Positions 29,001 to 35,870 of a stretch of DNA of 35,870 nucleotides are shown in pieces. This DNA is from an uncultured Methanobrevibacter sp. (GTDB lineage: Archaea; Methanobacteriota; Methanobacteria; Methanobacteriales; Methanobacteriaceae), in the NCBI GenBank assembly GCA_900314605.1, contig OMVX01000009.1, positions 1-35,870 of the forward strand, given 5' to 3'. Position numbers and translations under genes: made by a program. Every line of letters begins with the position of its first letter. The first letter of the stretch is position 1. Under the pieces are notes generated by a model, which was not told the DNA's origin, ran no database searches, and saw only the letters and a program-made list of their open reading frames with translations.

Positions 29001-30324
29001 CTAATACAATTTCGCCAAAATGATAGGTTCTCGGAAGCATTAATGCTACACAGTCTCCATGGCCAATATTGTAATTTTTATTTAAATCATATGCTATGGA
29101 ATTTGTTGAAAGTTCTAGTTGTTTATATGTTATTTCATTGATTCCGTCATCAATGGCTATTAAATCAGGATATTTTAGTGCATTTTCATGAAAAGCCATG
29201 GCTAAAGTTTTTTCTTTATCTACTTTAATTGTTTTTCCTTTAGAAAAGTTAGATAAAGTGTTTTTTTCTTCAGAGGATAGGATTTCAATATTCCAACATT
29301 CTTGATTTGGATTTTCTACAAGATTATCAATTAATGTAAGGATATTTTCCATCATATGGTTGATATATTCATCAGTAAATATGTCTGTATTATAAATTAG
29401 TTCTAAATCATCTTCATATACATTTAATGTTAGAGCATCATTAGTTGTGTTAAGTATAGTTAAATTTTTAAATTTTGTTAAATCCTGTATTGAGTAATAT
29501 GATAAATTTTTATCTGTATAATAGTTTATATTAACCTTTGTTTTTTCTACAGTCTGTTTATAAACAGTTTTAACTTCTGTTAAGTGTTTAATAACTGTAT
29601 TATTTTTGTGATATTTTATTTTTACTAATGATTTTTTATCTACTTTATTTTCATGTATTAATGTTTTGAGTAGGCATCCTTTTGTTCTATCAATTCTAGA
29701 TAAGTATAAAGAGAATATTCCAGTTACAAATTCAAATTTACTTATGTTCTGTTTTTTAATGAATTTTTTGACTGTTTGATTTTTGAGTGTCGCTCTTTTA
29801 CTTTTATAATTATTTGTTTTTAGATTATAAAATTTAATATATTCTCCAATGTCTGATAATTGGTTTTTCCAATATTCTTCATCTTTTTTAAAATCACTTG
29901 AGTTTAAATATTTTTTTAGCTTAATATAATCTAAGTTAAGATTATTTTCATAGGAAAAATCCTTATTATTAAATAGGGGATATATTTTTTTTAAAGGAAT
30001 GTAATCTAAATATGATATGTGGATATTAGCTAATATTATCAATTTATCTTTGTTTTTTAGAAATAGGAATTTAGATAATGGGCAATTAACAGTTTTATTA
30101 TATGTAAATTTAAAAAAGGAGGTAATATTTTTATTAATTTCTCTCTGATTTAAATTGGATAAATCTTTATATTCACTAATTTTTTCATCTTTAGATAGGT
30201 AGGGTTTAAAATTTTCATCAATTTTTAGATTAAAGTTAGAATTTATTTTTTCTATAATACTCTCTACTTGGTTTTCATTTATTGATTCTATATCAAATCT
30301 TATTTTAATTTCTTGACAATTCAT
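23050..30324 (-). CDS. two-module non-ribosomal peptide synthetase (C*-A-T-C-A-T-C)
   Basis: This 2424-residue enzyme should assemble a small peptide-like product from thioester-bound units. A degenerate condensation domain (about 1-350) has lost the HHxxxDG motif (H102-I-S-Y-L-D107-Y). A1 (about 375-865) has SGTTGIPKG near 515 but Ser561 in place of the substrate-binding Asp. T1 carries the phosphopantetheine site S893 (GGNSLSA). C2 has an intact HHLIFDG at 1063-1069. A2 (about 1395-1870) has SGTTGVPKG near 1520, SYGPTE and Asp1564 in FDVSAIRG. T2 carries S1904 (GGDSLTA). The terminal C domain has HHLIFDA at 2131-2137. There is no thioesterase or reductase domain, and no MbtH or phosphopantetheinyl transferase gene in the window. 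NRPSs are rare in archaea but known in rumen Methanobrevibacter. The gene lies directly upstream of an ABC exporter pair. The ATG at 30324 has a modest GGT-containing ribosome binding site. Confidence 0.96.
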   Translation of the reverse strand: MNCQEIKIRFDIESINENQVESIIEKINSNFNLKIDENFKPYLSKDEKISEYKDLSNLNQREINKNITSFFKFTYNKTVNCPLSKFLFLKNKDKLIILANIHISYLDYIPLKKIYPLFNNKDFSYENNLNLDYIKLKKYLNSSDFKKDEEYWKNQLSDIGEYIKFYNLKTNNYKSKRATLKNQTVKKFIKKQNISKFEFVTGIFSLYLSRIDRTKGCLLKTLIHENKVDKKSLVKIKYHKNNTVIKHLTEVKTVYKQTVEKTKVNINYYTDKNLSYYSIQDLTKFKNLTILNTTNDALTLNVYEDDLELIYNTDIFTDEYINHMMENILTLIDNLVENPNQECWNIEILSSEEKNTLSNFSKGKTIKVDKEKTLAMAFHENALKYPDLIAIDDGINEITYKQLELSTNSIAYDLNKNYNIGHGDCVALMLPRTYHFGEIVLALNKIGAIFTPIDPEYPLKRIEHMINISESTYIITTKEYNLKDLGKEILYIEDLNKDYNKNVKYKGSVEDLFAIIFTSGTTGIPKGVMVSNKQINGMATAFKDLFEISAKDVMAYYASFSFIASIRMFVSFIFGETIRILNEHEQKDSLLLIKTLKEKEIGDIILPPAVGIPIFENEDLKLKHMILAGAELNELTNKKSNTQLVNFYGTTELIMAIVNNYNISKNNKSFPLGKAVANTWAYILDENSMPMPIGVPGEICIASEYLSPGYYNRPDLTNKSFVENINSTCSENKRMYRTGDIGFYNFDGMIEYISREDDQLSVRGFRIESNEILKIMKNFKEINNVYLDSDHDNLIAYYTTTNHLNIDNVKEALKLELPPYMIPSIFIKLDKIPLTANGKLDKIRLNKIIENGEEENIEIDDNVLKVVVNGFKEVLNQKNIFLKDDFIKLGGNSLSAMKLQIYLKEKLEVHLDSIKIIELKTPLNITDYIKFNKDIHLKNSTNYTFKDKYPLSQSQLNVYLDEIVNNTNTGYNNPFIIKFNKKYSKNKIEKTINKLYDIYPILLARVIKEKGEVLFSFDSKPQIHYGTQKDIKNFVQPFKLDKNLSKFLIVEEEKSNYLCFDIHHLIFDGSSINIILNCISSILEDHDLDLLDDGILRQISYEENLNEEYMLKAHEFFDSMLTDRDEVYELLDSVKTCKNEEYEYNDNISINNNELKSFLSQHSITANQFFCSAFAYTLSRFAWSSKILFNIIDNGRGHFDLSKSIGMFAQTLPLLIDCNNQNISSFLDYTSNLIKTAIKYDLYPFHILAKEYEIKSNIIFQYSHDLFNSLINNENSSYEVIDLKHDIIEDFSFFIFNRENNEYGIRILYSEKYSKEFVENFTRTYKLIIKEMMNVKKLSEINYTTDSDLKILDKYNQTEKDLKFTDILEAFNENLRKYPRNKLVSYNDISYSYGEGGYIADILAKELVKLGINLQDSVSFFVERSELYIFCVLGILSVGGVYVPLDDDLPDERIKFMIKDCASPVVIVSDETYNRGENIIKNIDENIKLLNISNIIKSNIDSLSTLPYVYGDLACILYTSGTTGVPKGVKITREGITNYVDFYLNEYKLKSTSTYSLFSSIGFDVSAIRGMCSPIYAGACLDIIPKDIRLNMHKLNKHFIEKNVTHTTLPTQVVRAFIEEIDETSLKVLITGGEKLGLVNTTVEYTFHDSYGPTECCVAVCAIDVNNKIDSSSIGHLFTNIKAYILDNECRRVPIGAIGELCIVGKQVAHGYLNRQMETEKVFVKNPFDDNENYGLMYYTGDLVRVLPDGTIGMVGRRDGQVKIRGNRVELSEVESIIRNMDFIKDVTVQTINERGNNELVAYVVVDNKTITDSIQKKICDYVSSYKPDYMVPSFIMILENIPLTVNGKVDKQSLPEVDRSSLQVEYVAPTNEKEREIVNAFEKIFNEEKISVYDDFLNLGGDSLTALKLLSYLKNYNITAADILNLRTPRKIAKNINDIPFDLDIYSIEEGCPLNEAQASLFSDIIVNDNFDFYQIPTYIQIPKTYKLEEILTALDKTINAHPIIKTHLSKRYESKEKKNLIARIKENLNLLKELGNSNNSENMSLLDLLREKNWNIKRIYDMISTILKLFKGEYPYLVTGSKPPITIESNFNKEIVNDFINENLDLYNYLSMFKIFDLEDSYILLAKFHHLIFDAISSNVFKQSMEIFLNGGKVDVDEGFLKMSAFNHQVKNTEKFSDAEDFFDSMLCDIEEVKSFVGDKQSKGFTMDTYDLEINHEKLKRFIDDNNISKNVLFTSAFSYTLSRFNKGDKVLFLLIGSGRGRFDDMDSIGLYANVKPLIINCKNQNIESFIKDSSKNIFGVTKYDFYPLLLLYQKYPLTTDVIFQYVPDWVSYDGINYNDEMLSTNLVDDILDEILEKQNDLMANFIVQVFQKGENYSMMIVNSNNYSNEMIQKFKNTFELILSNIINGDMSSKLENLINEI

Positions 30325-30511
30325 GTAATCAAGACCTATCTTTATTTAAATCATTGTACAAATTTTTTGAATATTTTTTATTATAAAATAAAAATAGTAT
30401 TTAGAATTTGCTATTTTGAACCTAAAATTAGTATTTTTTCCTTCAATTTATGTTATAAAAGTAAAAAAAAATAGTTTTAATTAAAATTAATAATTAAAAG
30501 AACAATTTAGT

Positions 30512-30802
30512 TTAGTGTCTACGTTTTTCAAATTCTTCTAAAATTTCATCAAATTTTATATTTTTATAAACAAGTAAAAGTAAAGTGTGGAATATTAAAT
30601 CAGTTCCTTCCCAAACAATTTCTTCATTATTTTTTGAAGCAATTATAAATTCTCCACATTCTTCAGCAACTTTTTCTAATATTTTATCTTCAGCTTTTTT
30701 TGAGCTATCTTGCATAATATTAGAGGTATAAGAATCAATAGGATTATCTCTTCTTGATTCAAGAGTTTCATATATTTCTCTTAAAATTTTATCATCAATC
30801 AT
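30512..30802 (-). CDS. hisE: phosphoribosyl-ATP pyrophosphatase HisE
   Basis: HisE hydrolyses phosphoribosyl-ATP to phosphoribosyl-AMP and pyrophosphate, the second step of histidine synthesis. The 96-residue protein matches the short stand-alone form. It has the all-helical MazG-like fold with metal-binding acidic motifs: KVAEECGEF at about 44-52 and the later [16 protein letters not shown] site precedes the ATG. It starts 9 bases after the CBS/ParB-like gene, so gatB, that gene and hisE probably form an operon. No other his gene is nearby, which is normal for archaea with scattered histidine genes. Confidence 0.95.
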   Translation of the reverse strand: MIDDKILREIYETLESRRDNPIDSYTSNIMQDSSKKAEDKILEKVAEECGEFIIASKNNEEIVWEGTDLIFHTLLLLVYKNIKFDEILEEFEKRRH

Positions 30803-30811
30803 TATAAATCC

Positions 30812-31633
30812 TCAGTCGATTTTTTTACCTACAATCTTTTTATCTTTACTTTTTTTAATACTTTCAGTAATAGCAATTAATGGATGTTGGTCATCATTTA
30901 TAATGTAAATATCATTTAATGTTTCTATTCCACTTTTATCTGCGGTTTTTTCAACACCTAATTTAATTTCTTTATTAAGTTCTATTACATATGCATCAAT
31001 TGTTTCACATCCTATTTTTACAGATGCTACTGCTCTGTGATGCCCATCAATTAAAATCCAACGTTCACCTGTATGCACTACTATTGCAGGTTCTGCTAAT
31101 CCTCGTTTAAGCTCATATGACCTACCATCTAACTCATCAGCATAGATTCTATCTTGTGTAGGTCTGATTTTATTTACAGGAACTTTCATTTCTACAACTT
31201 TAGCATTAACATCATATAATTGCTCTAAAGTATTTTTAAAAGAATTAACTTTAGTTGGGGTAGATCTTTCAATATGTGATCTGACAATATCTGTATTAGT
31301 TAAAAATCCGCTTAATTTTCCTTCAGCATTAGTTACTGGCATACGAGAAATTCCTTGTCTAAACATTACTCTAGATGCATCATTTAATGCCATATCTTCA
31401 CTTGCAATAACTACATCTTTAGACATAACTTCATCAATTGTTTCTTTCCAATCTTTAAGAAGTAAATCGTAGGTAGTAATAATTCCTACAATTGTATTAT
31501 TTTCATCTACTACGGGAAAACCGTCGTGGCTGGTTTCTTTCATTGTTTGTATAACATCTGCACATTTAGTATTTTCTCTAACACTTATAACTTTACTTGT
31601 CATATAATCTTTAACTAATGCTTTTTTTGACAT
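30812..31633 (-). CDS. CBS-pair protein with a ParB-like C-terminal domain
   Basis: The 273-residue cytoplasmic protein has two CBS domains (about 8-62 and 68-122; PVVDENNTIVGIITTYDL and PVTNAEGKLSGFLTNTDI are typical), which usually sense adenine nucleotides or SAM. A ParB/sulfiredoxin-like domain follows (about 145-230) with DGHHRAVAS at 196-204, a nucleotide-binding motif of that fold. Its true function is unknown. I chose ATG 31633 because a strong GGAGGT site lies eight bases before it; an earlier ATG overlapping the gatB stop would place that site inside the gene. It sits between gatB and hisE in an apparent operon. Confidence 0.9.
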   Translation of the reverse strand: MSKKALVKDYMTSKVISVRENTKCADVIQTMKETSHDGFPVVDENNTIVGIITTYDLLLKDWKETIDEVMSKDVVIASEDMALNDASRVMFRQGISRMPVTNAEGKLSGFLTNTDIVRSHIERSTPTKVNSFKNTLEQLYDVNAKVVEMKVPVNKIRPTQDRIYADELDGRSYELKRGLAEPAIVVHTGERWILIDGHHRAVASVKIGCETIDAYVIELNKEIKLGVEKTADKSGIETLNDIYIINDDQHPLIAITESIKKSKDKKIVGKKID

Positions 31634-31647
31634 TAAACAAACCTCCA

Positions 31648-33003
31648 TTATTCATCTATTAAATCTTTTAAGATTTTTACAGTTTCACCTGGATCAGCTT
31701 TACCTCTTGTAAGCTTCATAACTTGACCAACTAGGAAGTTAATAGAATTTTTTTGACCTTCTTTATAATCATTTACTGCTTTTGGATTTTCTGCTATCGC
31801 TTGTTTTGCAGCTTCTAAAACAGCATCTTCTTGAACTATACCAATTAAACCTAATTCTTCACCAATTTCTTTTGGTGATTTTTCATTTTTAGGCATTTTC
31901 TCTATAATTCTCTGACCTGCTTTTGTAGTAATTTCTTTATTTTTTAGTAGTGTGATAATTTCAATAATATCTTTTGTTGAAATTCCACTTTCAGCAAAAT
32001 CAAATTTATTATATGTTAAAACCCTTTTAAGTTCATCTTTCATCCAATAACTTGCAAATATAGGGTCAACATCAATAGCCACTTCTTCAAATGCATCAGC
32101 CAAATCAAGCTCTGAGGTTAATGTTGTCGCAGTCTCCTCATCAAGATTATATTCGTTCATAAATCTTTTTGCTTTATTATGAGGAGCTTCTGGCATTGTT
32201 TGTGAAATTTCAGTAATTTGATCATCATAGATTTCCATAGGAGGTAAATCAGGATCCGGTATAAATCTATAATCATCTGCATTTTCCTTTGATCTCATAG
32301 ATACTGTAATCATTTGGGATTCAAGATAAGCTCGAGTTTCTTGTTTAATTTCCATACCTCTTTTCATAAGATTTTTTTGTCTTATTACTTCGAATTTTAA
32401 TGCTTTAAATGCACCTTTAATAGAGTTAATGTTTTTCATTTCTACTCTGTTTCCACCTTCAATGGAAACATTTACATCAGCTCTCATTGTTCCTTCACCA
32501 CGAGCTCCTCCACTATATTCTAAAACTCTAATTAATTGATTTAAGAAATTACGAGCTTCCTCTGGAGAGCGAATATCTGGTTCTGTAACAATTTCAATTA
32601 AAGGAATTCCTGAACGATTAAAATCTACAATACCTTTATCAGGTTTATATTGACCAGGATCTTCTTCCATATGTATTTCTCTTATTCTTACACCATTTAA
32701 TTCTCCTTCATATCCAATTGGAATTGAAGTTCTCTGATAACCTGAAGGTAAATCTGGATAATCATAATGTTTTCTCATAAAATAAGCTATACCTTTTTCA
32801 ATCTTACAGTTTAACATTAAAGAAATCATTAATGCATTTTCCAATGCTTTTTCATTAGTTGGAAATGGTTTAGCTCCAGGTTGATTTAAGCATACTGGAC
32901 AAATATTAGTATTTGCCGGTGCTTCTTTATAATTAGTTGGACAGTTACAGAATAATTTTGATTTAGTTTCAAGTTGTACGTGAATTTCAAGTCCACATTT
33001 CAT
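31648..33003 (-). CDS. gatB: Asp-tRNA(Asn)/Glu-tRNA(Gln) amidotransferase subunit B
   Basis: GatB is the tRNA-binding and kinase subunit of GatCAB, which converts mischarged Asp-tRNA(Asn) (or Glu-tRNA(Gln)) to the correct amide form. In most archaea Gln-tRNA is made by GatDE, so GatCAB mainly serves Asn. The 451 residues are full length. The catalytic cradle begins CGLEIHVQL and has the zinc cysteines C19, C21, C35 and C38. HMEEDPGQ and VDFNRSGIPLIEIVTEPD are conserved kinase-site motifs, and the YqeY-like tail domain ends LTRGKADPGETVKIL. A GGAGG site precedes the ATG. gatA and gatC are not in the window. It is the first gene of an apparent operon with the CBS/ParB-like gene and hisE. Confidence 0.97.
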   Translation of the reverse strand: MKCGLEIHVQLETKSKLFCNCPTNYKEAPANTNICPVCLNQPGAKPFPTNEKALENALMISLMLNCKIEKGIAYFMRKHYDYPDLPSGYQRTSIPIGYEGELNGVRIREIHMEEDPGQYKPDKGIVDFNRSGIPLIEIVTEPDIRSPEEARNFLNQLIRVLEYSGGARGEGTMRADVNVSIEGGNRVEMKNINSIKGAFKALKFEVIRQKNLMKRGMEIKQETRAYLESQMITVSMRSKENADDYRFIPDPDLPPMEIYDDQITEISQTMPEAPHNKAKRFMNEYNLDEETATTLTSELDLADAFEEVAIDVDPIFASYWMKDELKRVLTYNKFDFAESGISTKDIIEIITLLKNKEITTKAGQRIIEKMPKNEKSPKEIGEELGLIGIVQEDAVLEAAKQAIAENPKAVNDYKEGQKNSINFLVGQVMKLTRGKADPGETVKILKDLIDE

Positions 33004-33210
33004 TTCAATAAGAATTCCTCCAATTTTTTTGGATTTTTGATATTTTTTTATAGTTTTGAGTTTAGAATAGTTAACTCGTTATATTAATATTGATTTATTA
33101 TTTTATTTTATTAATAAATATTTCTTAATTTTTTTAAAATATTTTATATTTTTCTATTTTTTTTTAAAATTGCTGTTTTTCTTTTTAATCATTAACTATA
33201 TTAAAGTATT

Positions 33211-34215
33211 TTAATCATATTTATTTTTTAATGACTCATTAATATATCTTTCAATATATTTATTTAATTTTTCATCATATTGACTTTTTTCAGGTCCTAA
33301 TTTGTTTTTATCTGTAAAGGTACCCTGAATTTTTCTTCCAGTAAATTTAATTTCATCTTCCACTCTTTTACCATATCTTGTTCCGAACATTTTAAAAAGC
33401 GGAAATTTTGTTATGCCATTAGCTCCACTTAATATTAATATACCAATATTTGCTAAATTATCAATCCATGTGCCACATATAATTTCAATTTTCGGAAAAT
33501 TTATTCTAATAGTTGATACAATTTGAGCATAATAGAGGGATGAGGGGGCAGATGAATTTGCAAAAATAGTTTCTTTATGGGGATTAAGTGAATAAAATAT
33601 TACTCTGTCAATTTTATGGTCTTTGATATATTGAATTAAATAGTCTAAATCATCTATTGTCTCACCAAGACCTAATATAATAGTAATGGCATTTTTAAAT
33701 TTTAAACTTTTAGATTTATCTAACATTTCACTAATATCTTCTAAAGGCTTACTTGGACATAATTTATTGTGCAATGTAGGATTTGCTGTTTCAACAGCTC
33801 CTGTAATTCCAGTAATTTCATCATCAAAAATTTCTAATTCATTTGTAATACCAGTATTAAGCCATACACTTTGTGAGGTGATTTTTTTAATATTTAAAGC
33901 AATATTTTTAATTTCATCATTTTTAAAACTTTTATATCCTCCAGATAAAAATTCAATATTCCACTCTAATCTTTTACACATTTCAGCTTCGGCTAATATA
34001 TTAGGGATCCGTCTTTTAGCTTTTTTTGGATCTTGAATTTTATCTTTTTGTGTGCTCATATAACAAAATGCACAATCTCCCTTATCACAATACCATGATA
34101 GAAATATTGCTCTTTCAAGACTAATAGTGTTTGAATGTTTTTTTAAACTTATATCATTTGCTTTTTTGATTAAGTCTAATAAATTTAAACTATCTATATC
34201 TTTATAATTTCTCAT
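33211..34215 (-). CDS. radical SAM protein with an atypical CX4CX2C cluster motif, BioB/HmdB-like
   Basis: The 334-residue protein resembles the biotin-synthase-like branch of radical SAM enzymes, which use a 4Fe-4S cluster to cleave SAM and start radical chemistry. The cluster cysteines are C43, C48 and C51 in WYCDKGDCAFCYM, spaced CX4CX2C rather than the normal CX3CX2C. FLSGGYKSF fits the SAM-binding GGE-like turn, and the barrel continues through NTGITNE, AVETANP and ITIILGLGET. HmdB, needed for the Fe-guanylylpyridinol cofactor of Hmd hydrogenase, is known for CX5CX2C, so an HmdB-related role is possible but not shown, as no hmd or hcg gene is nearby. It is probably transcribed alone. The ATG at 34215 has no good ribosome binding site. 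Confidence 0.8.
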   Translation of the reverse strand: MRNYKDIDSLNLLDLIKKANDISLKKHSNTISLERAIFLSWYCDKGDCAFCYMSTQKDKIQDPKKAKRRIPNILAEAEMCKRLEWNIEFLSGGYKSFKNDEIKNIALNIKKITSQSVWLNTGITNELEIFDDEITGITGAVETANPTLHNKLCPSKPLEDISEMLDKSKSLKFKNAITIILGLGETIDDLDYLIQYIKDHKIDRVIFYSLNPHKETIFANSSAPSSLYYAQIVSTIRINFPKIEIICGTWIDNLANIGILILSGANGITKFPLFKMFGTRYGKRVEDEIKFTGRKIQGTFTDKNKLGPEKSQYDEKLNKYIERYINESLKNKYD

Positions 34216-34637
34216 ATTATCTAAATTTTATATTAGTATAATTAATTATTTATATAATTATTAAATTTTTATTTTATTTTTATTAATTTTTTTTTACAAA
34301 TTTTTTTCTTATTATACAAAAGTAAAAATTGTTTTTTAATTATTAATTTAATAAACACTCTATATTTTAGTTTGATTTTAATTAATTCCTTTTTATTTTA
34401 TTTAAACTATTTATATATTATAAAACTTTTTAAAACATTGATTTACTCATTTTTTATTATTTTATTTTACTTATATTTTTATTAATTATTTTATATTTTA
34501 CTAGTTTTTACACTGAATCTTCTTATTAAACAAAACCTTTATATACTATGTAATCATAAATTATTTTGTATTTGAAGTTTTGTAATTATCATCTTATGAT
34601 GTACGGTTTGATACTTGGTTGAGATGGGTTTTTATAT
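34216..34637. other. AT-rich divergent region upstream of the tRNA cluster
   Basis: This 422-base stretch holds no credible ORF. It must contain the promoter of the minus-strand radical SAM gene and that of the tRNA cluster. Long T-runs occur around 34289-34297. Confidence 0.6.
34531..34546 (+). promoter_or_regulatory. tRNA-cluster promoter (B-recognition element plus TATA)
   Basis: CAAAACCTTTATATAC is a close match to the archaeal promoter: A-rich B-recognition bases followed by TTTATATA. It predicts transcription starting near 34568, about 70 bases before the first tRNA, with the leader removed by RNase P. Confidence 0.6.
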
Positions 34638-34710
<73 letters not shown>

Positions 34711-34714
34711 CTTT

Positions 34715-34788
34715 GGGCCCATAGCTTAGCCAGGTAGAGCGTCCGGCTCATAACCGGAAGGTCATGGGTTCGAACCCCATTGGGCCCA
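34715..34788 (+). tRNA. tRNA with CAT anticodon (elongator Met, or Ile2)
   Basis: The 74-base cloverleaf has acceptor arms GGGCCCA and TGGGCCC, anticodon loop CTCATAA and T-loop TTCGAAC. The acceptor differs from archaeal initiator tRNA. Elongator Met is the more likely identity, but an agmatidine-modified Ile2 tRNA cannot be excluded by eye. It lies 4 bases after tRNA-Asn, so both come from one transcript. Confidence 0.9.
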
Positions 34789-34820
34789 TTACAAAATTTT
34801 AATTATGTTCTTTTTTCCAT

Positions 34821-34895
34821 GCTCCGTTGGTGTAGTCCGGCCAATCATTCTGGCCTTTCGAGCCGGAGACTCGGGTTCGAATCCCGAACGGAGCA
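34821..34895 (+). tRNA. tRNA-Glu (TTC)
   Basis: The 75-base cloverleaf has acceptor arms GCTCCGT and ACGGAGC, a long D-loop (GTCCGGCCAAT), the anticodon TTC within CCTTTCGAG and T-loop TTCGAAT. The discriminator is A. CCA is not encoded. Confidence 0.94.
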
Positions 34896-34941
34896 TTTAT
34901 TTTATGTTGATTTTTAAGGGGATTGTCTCTTTTTTTCCGAT

Positions 34942-35024
34942 GCGGGGGTGCCCGAGCGGCCAAAGGGGACAGGCTTAGGACCTGTTGACGCAGGTCTACC
35001 AGGGTTCGAATCCCTGCTCCCGCA
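34942..35024 (+). tRNA. tRNA-Leu (TAG)
   Basis: The 83-base gene has the long variable arm of class II tRNAs (after CAGGCTTAGGACCTG), acceptor arms GCGGGGG and CTCCCGC with one G-T pair, anticodon TAG and discriminator A. CCA is not encoded. Confidence 0.95.
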
Positions 35025-35055
35025 TAATCTACTTAAAATACTCTTATTTTCATTT

Positions 35056-35132
<77 letters not shown>

Positions 35133-35308
35133 GATTAAACTATTTTTCAAAATTTAATTAAATATTTCAATATTCTTTTTTTAGATTAAATTTTAAAAAT
35201 AATTTTTTAATAAATAGGTTTATAATATTAGAAAATTAATAAATAATAATTACTTATTTACTATATTACTTTTAATTAAATTAATAATCATATTAAAATG
35301 GTAATATT

Positions 35309-35716
35309 ATGCCTAAGAAAGGTTCAGCGGAAGAAAGAGATTTAGTACATAAATTATGGGATAGAAATTTTGCTGCTATGAGGGCTCCTGCTTCTGGAGG
35401 CGCAACTAAAAAGCCTCTTCCTGATGTTGTTGCAGGAAATGGGAATATATATCTTGCAATAGAGGTTAAAACAACTATTAAAGATAAATTGTACATTGAT
35501 TATCCTCAAATTGATGCACTTATTGAATTTTGTGAAATTTTTGGTGCAACTCCATATTTAGGGGTTAAATTTAAGTACACTAAATGGCTATTTTTATCTC
35601 CTGATAATATTGAAAGAACTAAAAAGAACAATTATAAGGTTGAAAAAAATTATGCATTAGAATATGGACTTGAAATTGATGAAATCACTGGTTTAGATAA
35701 ACAAGTCAAATTTTAA
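35309..35716 (+). CDS. hjc: archaeal Holliday junction resolvase Hjc
   Basis: Hjc cuts four-way DNA junctions symmetrically as a dimer during recombination and fork repair. The 135-residue protein is normal length and has the full archaeal active site: E9 and R10 in GSAEERDLVHKLW, R25, and the PD-(D/E)xK metal site D39 (PDVVAG), E52 and K54 (AIEVKTT). The C-terminal part (YLGVKFKYTKWLFLSPDNIERT) is typical of the family. A GGTAAT site precedes the ATG. This is one of the clearest signs that the window is archaeal. It follows the tRNA cluster on the same strand after 180 AT-rich bases and probably has its own promoter. Confidence 0.96.
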   Translation: MPKKGSAEERDLVHKLWDRNFAAMRAPASGGATKKPLPDVVAGNGNIYLAIEVKTTIKDKLYIDYPQIDALIEFCEIFGATPYLGVKFKYTKWLFLSPDNIERTKKNNYKVEKNYALEYGLEIDEITGLDKQVKF

Positions 35717-35721
35717 TAATA

Positions 35722-35728
35722 TTTTTTT
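35722..35728 (+). terminator. T-tract after hjc
   Basis: Seven T lie a few bases past the hjc stop codon, a likely archaeal U-tract terminator, with more T-runs following. Nothing else is recognisable to the window end. Confidence 0.4.
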
Positions 35729-35870
35729 CATGTCTTTTATATAATATGGGATTTTTTTTAATTTTTAAATTTTATTGGCACTTTCAAAAACTTATGTGAT
35801 TTTAATTTTTACAAGTTACACAACCCAAAAATTATCCATCGATTTATGATTTATTTTTAATTTAAAAATT

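Overview
This 35.9 kb window is very AT-rich and archaeal. It most resembles a host-associated methanogen of the Methanobacteriales (Methanobrevibacter-like). The evidence is an archaeal Holliday junction resolvase (Hjc) with its catalytic residues, TATA-box promoters of archaeal type (one apparently driving a leaderless gene), tRNA genes without encoded CCA except one, HypF and LarB nickel-enzyme genes, and a giant non-ribosomal peptide synthetase (NRPS) of the kind known in rumen Methanobrevibacter. The genus is an inference; no methanogenesis gene lies in the window.

Layout. 1-5992 is a decaying accessory region: the end of an unrecognised gene, a possible transposase remnant, a small orphan ORF, one large single-chain restriction-modification enzyme, and three gene remnants broken by stops and frameshifts. 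5993-10757 is a chaperone locus: grpE, dnaK and dnaJ on the minus strand, divergent from a winged-helix regulator. The shared intergenic region carries an 18-bp perfect inverted repeat, and a direct repeat covers the regulator's TATA box. 10884-13238 is hypF. 13405-17339 is a complete sugar phosphotransferase system (PTS): a glucose-family EIICBA, HPr and Enzyme I, tightly packed in one minus-strand operon. To my knowledge this is most unusual for a methanogen. 17978-18769 is larB, followed by a frameshifted queuosine-precursor transporter (VUT/YhhQ family). 19907-30324 is a putative secondary-metabolite locus on the minus strand: a 2424-residue two-module NRPS, then an ABC ATPase and an FtsX-type permease. 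30512-34215 is a housekeeping run: gatB, a CBS/ParB-like protein, hisE and a radical SAM protein with an atypical cysteine motif. 34638-35128 holds five tRNA genes (Asn, Met or Ile2, Glu, Leu, His), and hjc closes the window.

How the parts may work together. The PTS genes encode every protein needed for PEP-dependent sugar uptake, with the phosphoryl-transfer residues visible in EI, HPr, EIIB and EIIA, so the cell may import and phosphorylate a hexose or amino sugar. The NRPS has the order degenerate C, A, T, C, A, T, C. Its first adenylation domain lacks the Asp that anchors the amino group of alpha-amino acids, and the protein has no thioesterase. The ABC transporter beside it is a natural exporter candidate. 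The PTS operon and the NRPS-exporter locus are the strongest candidates for undescribed biology here.
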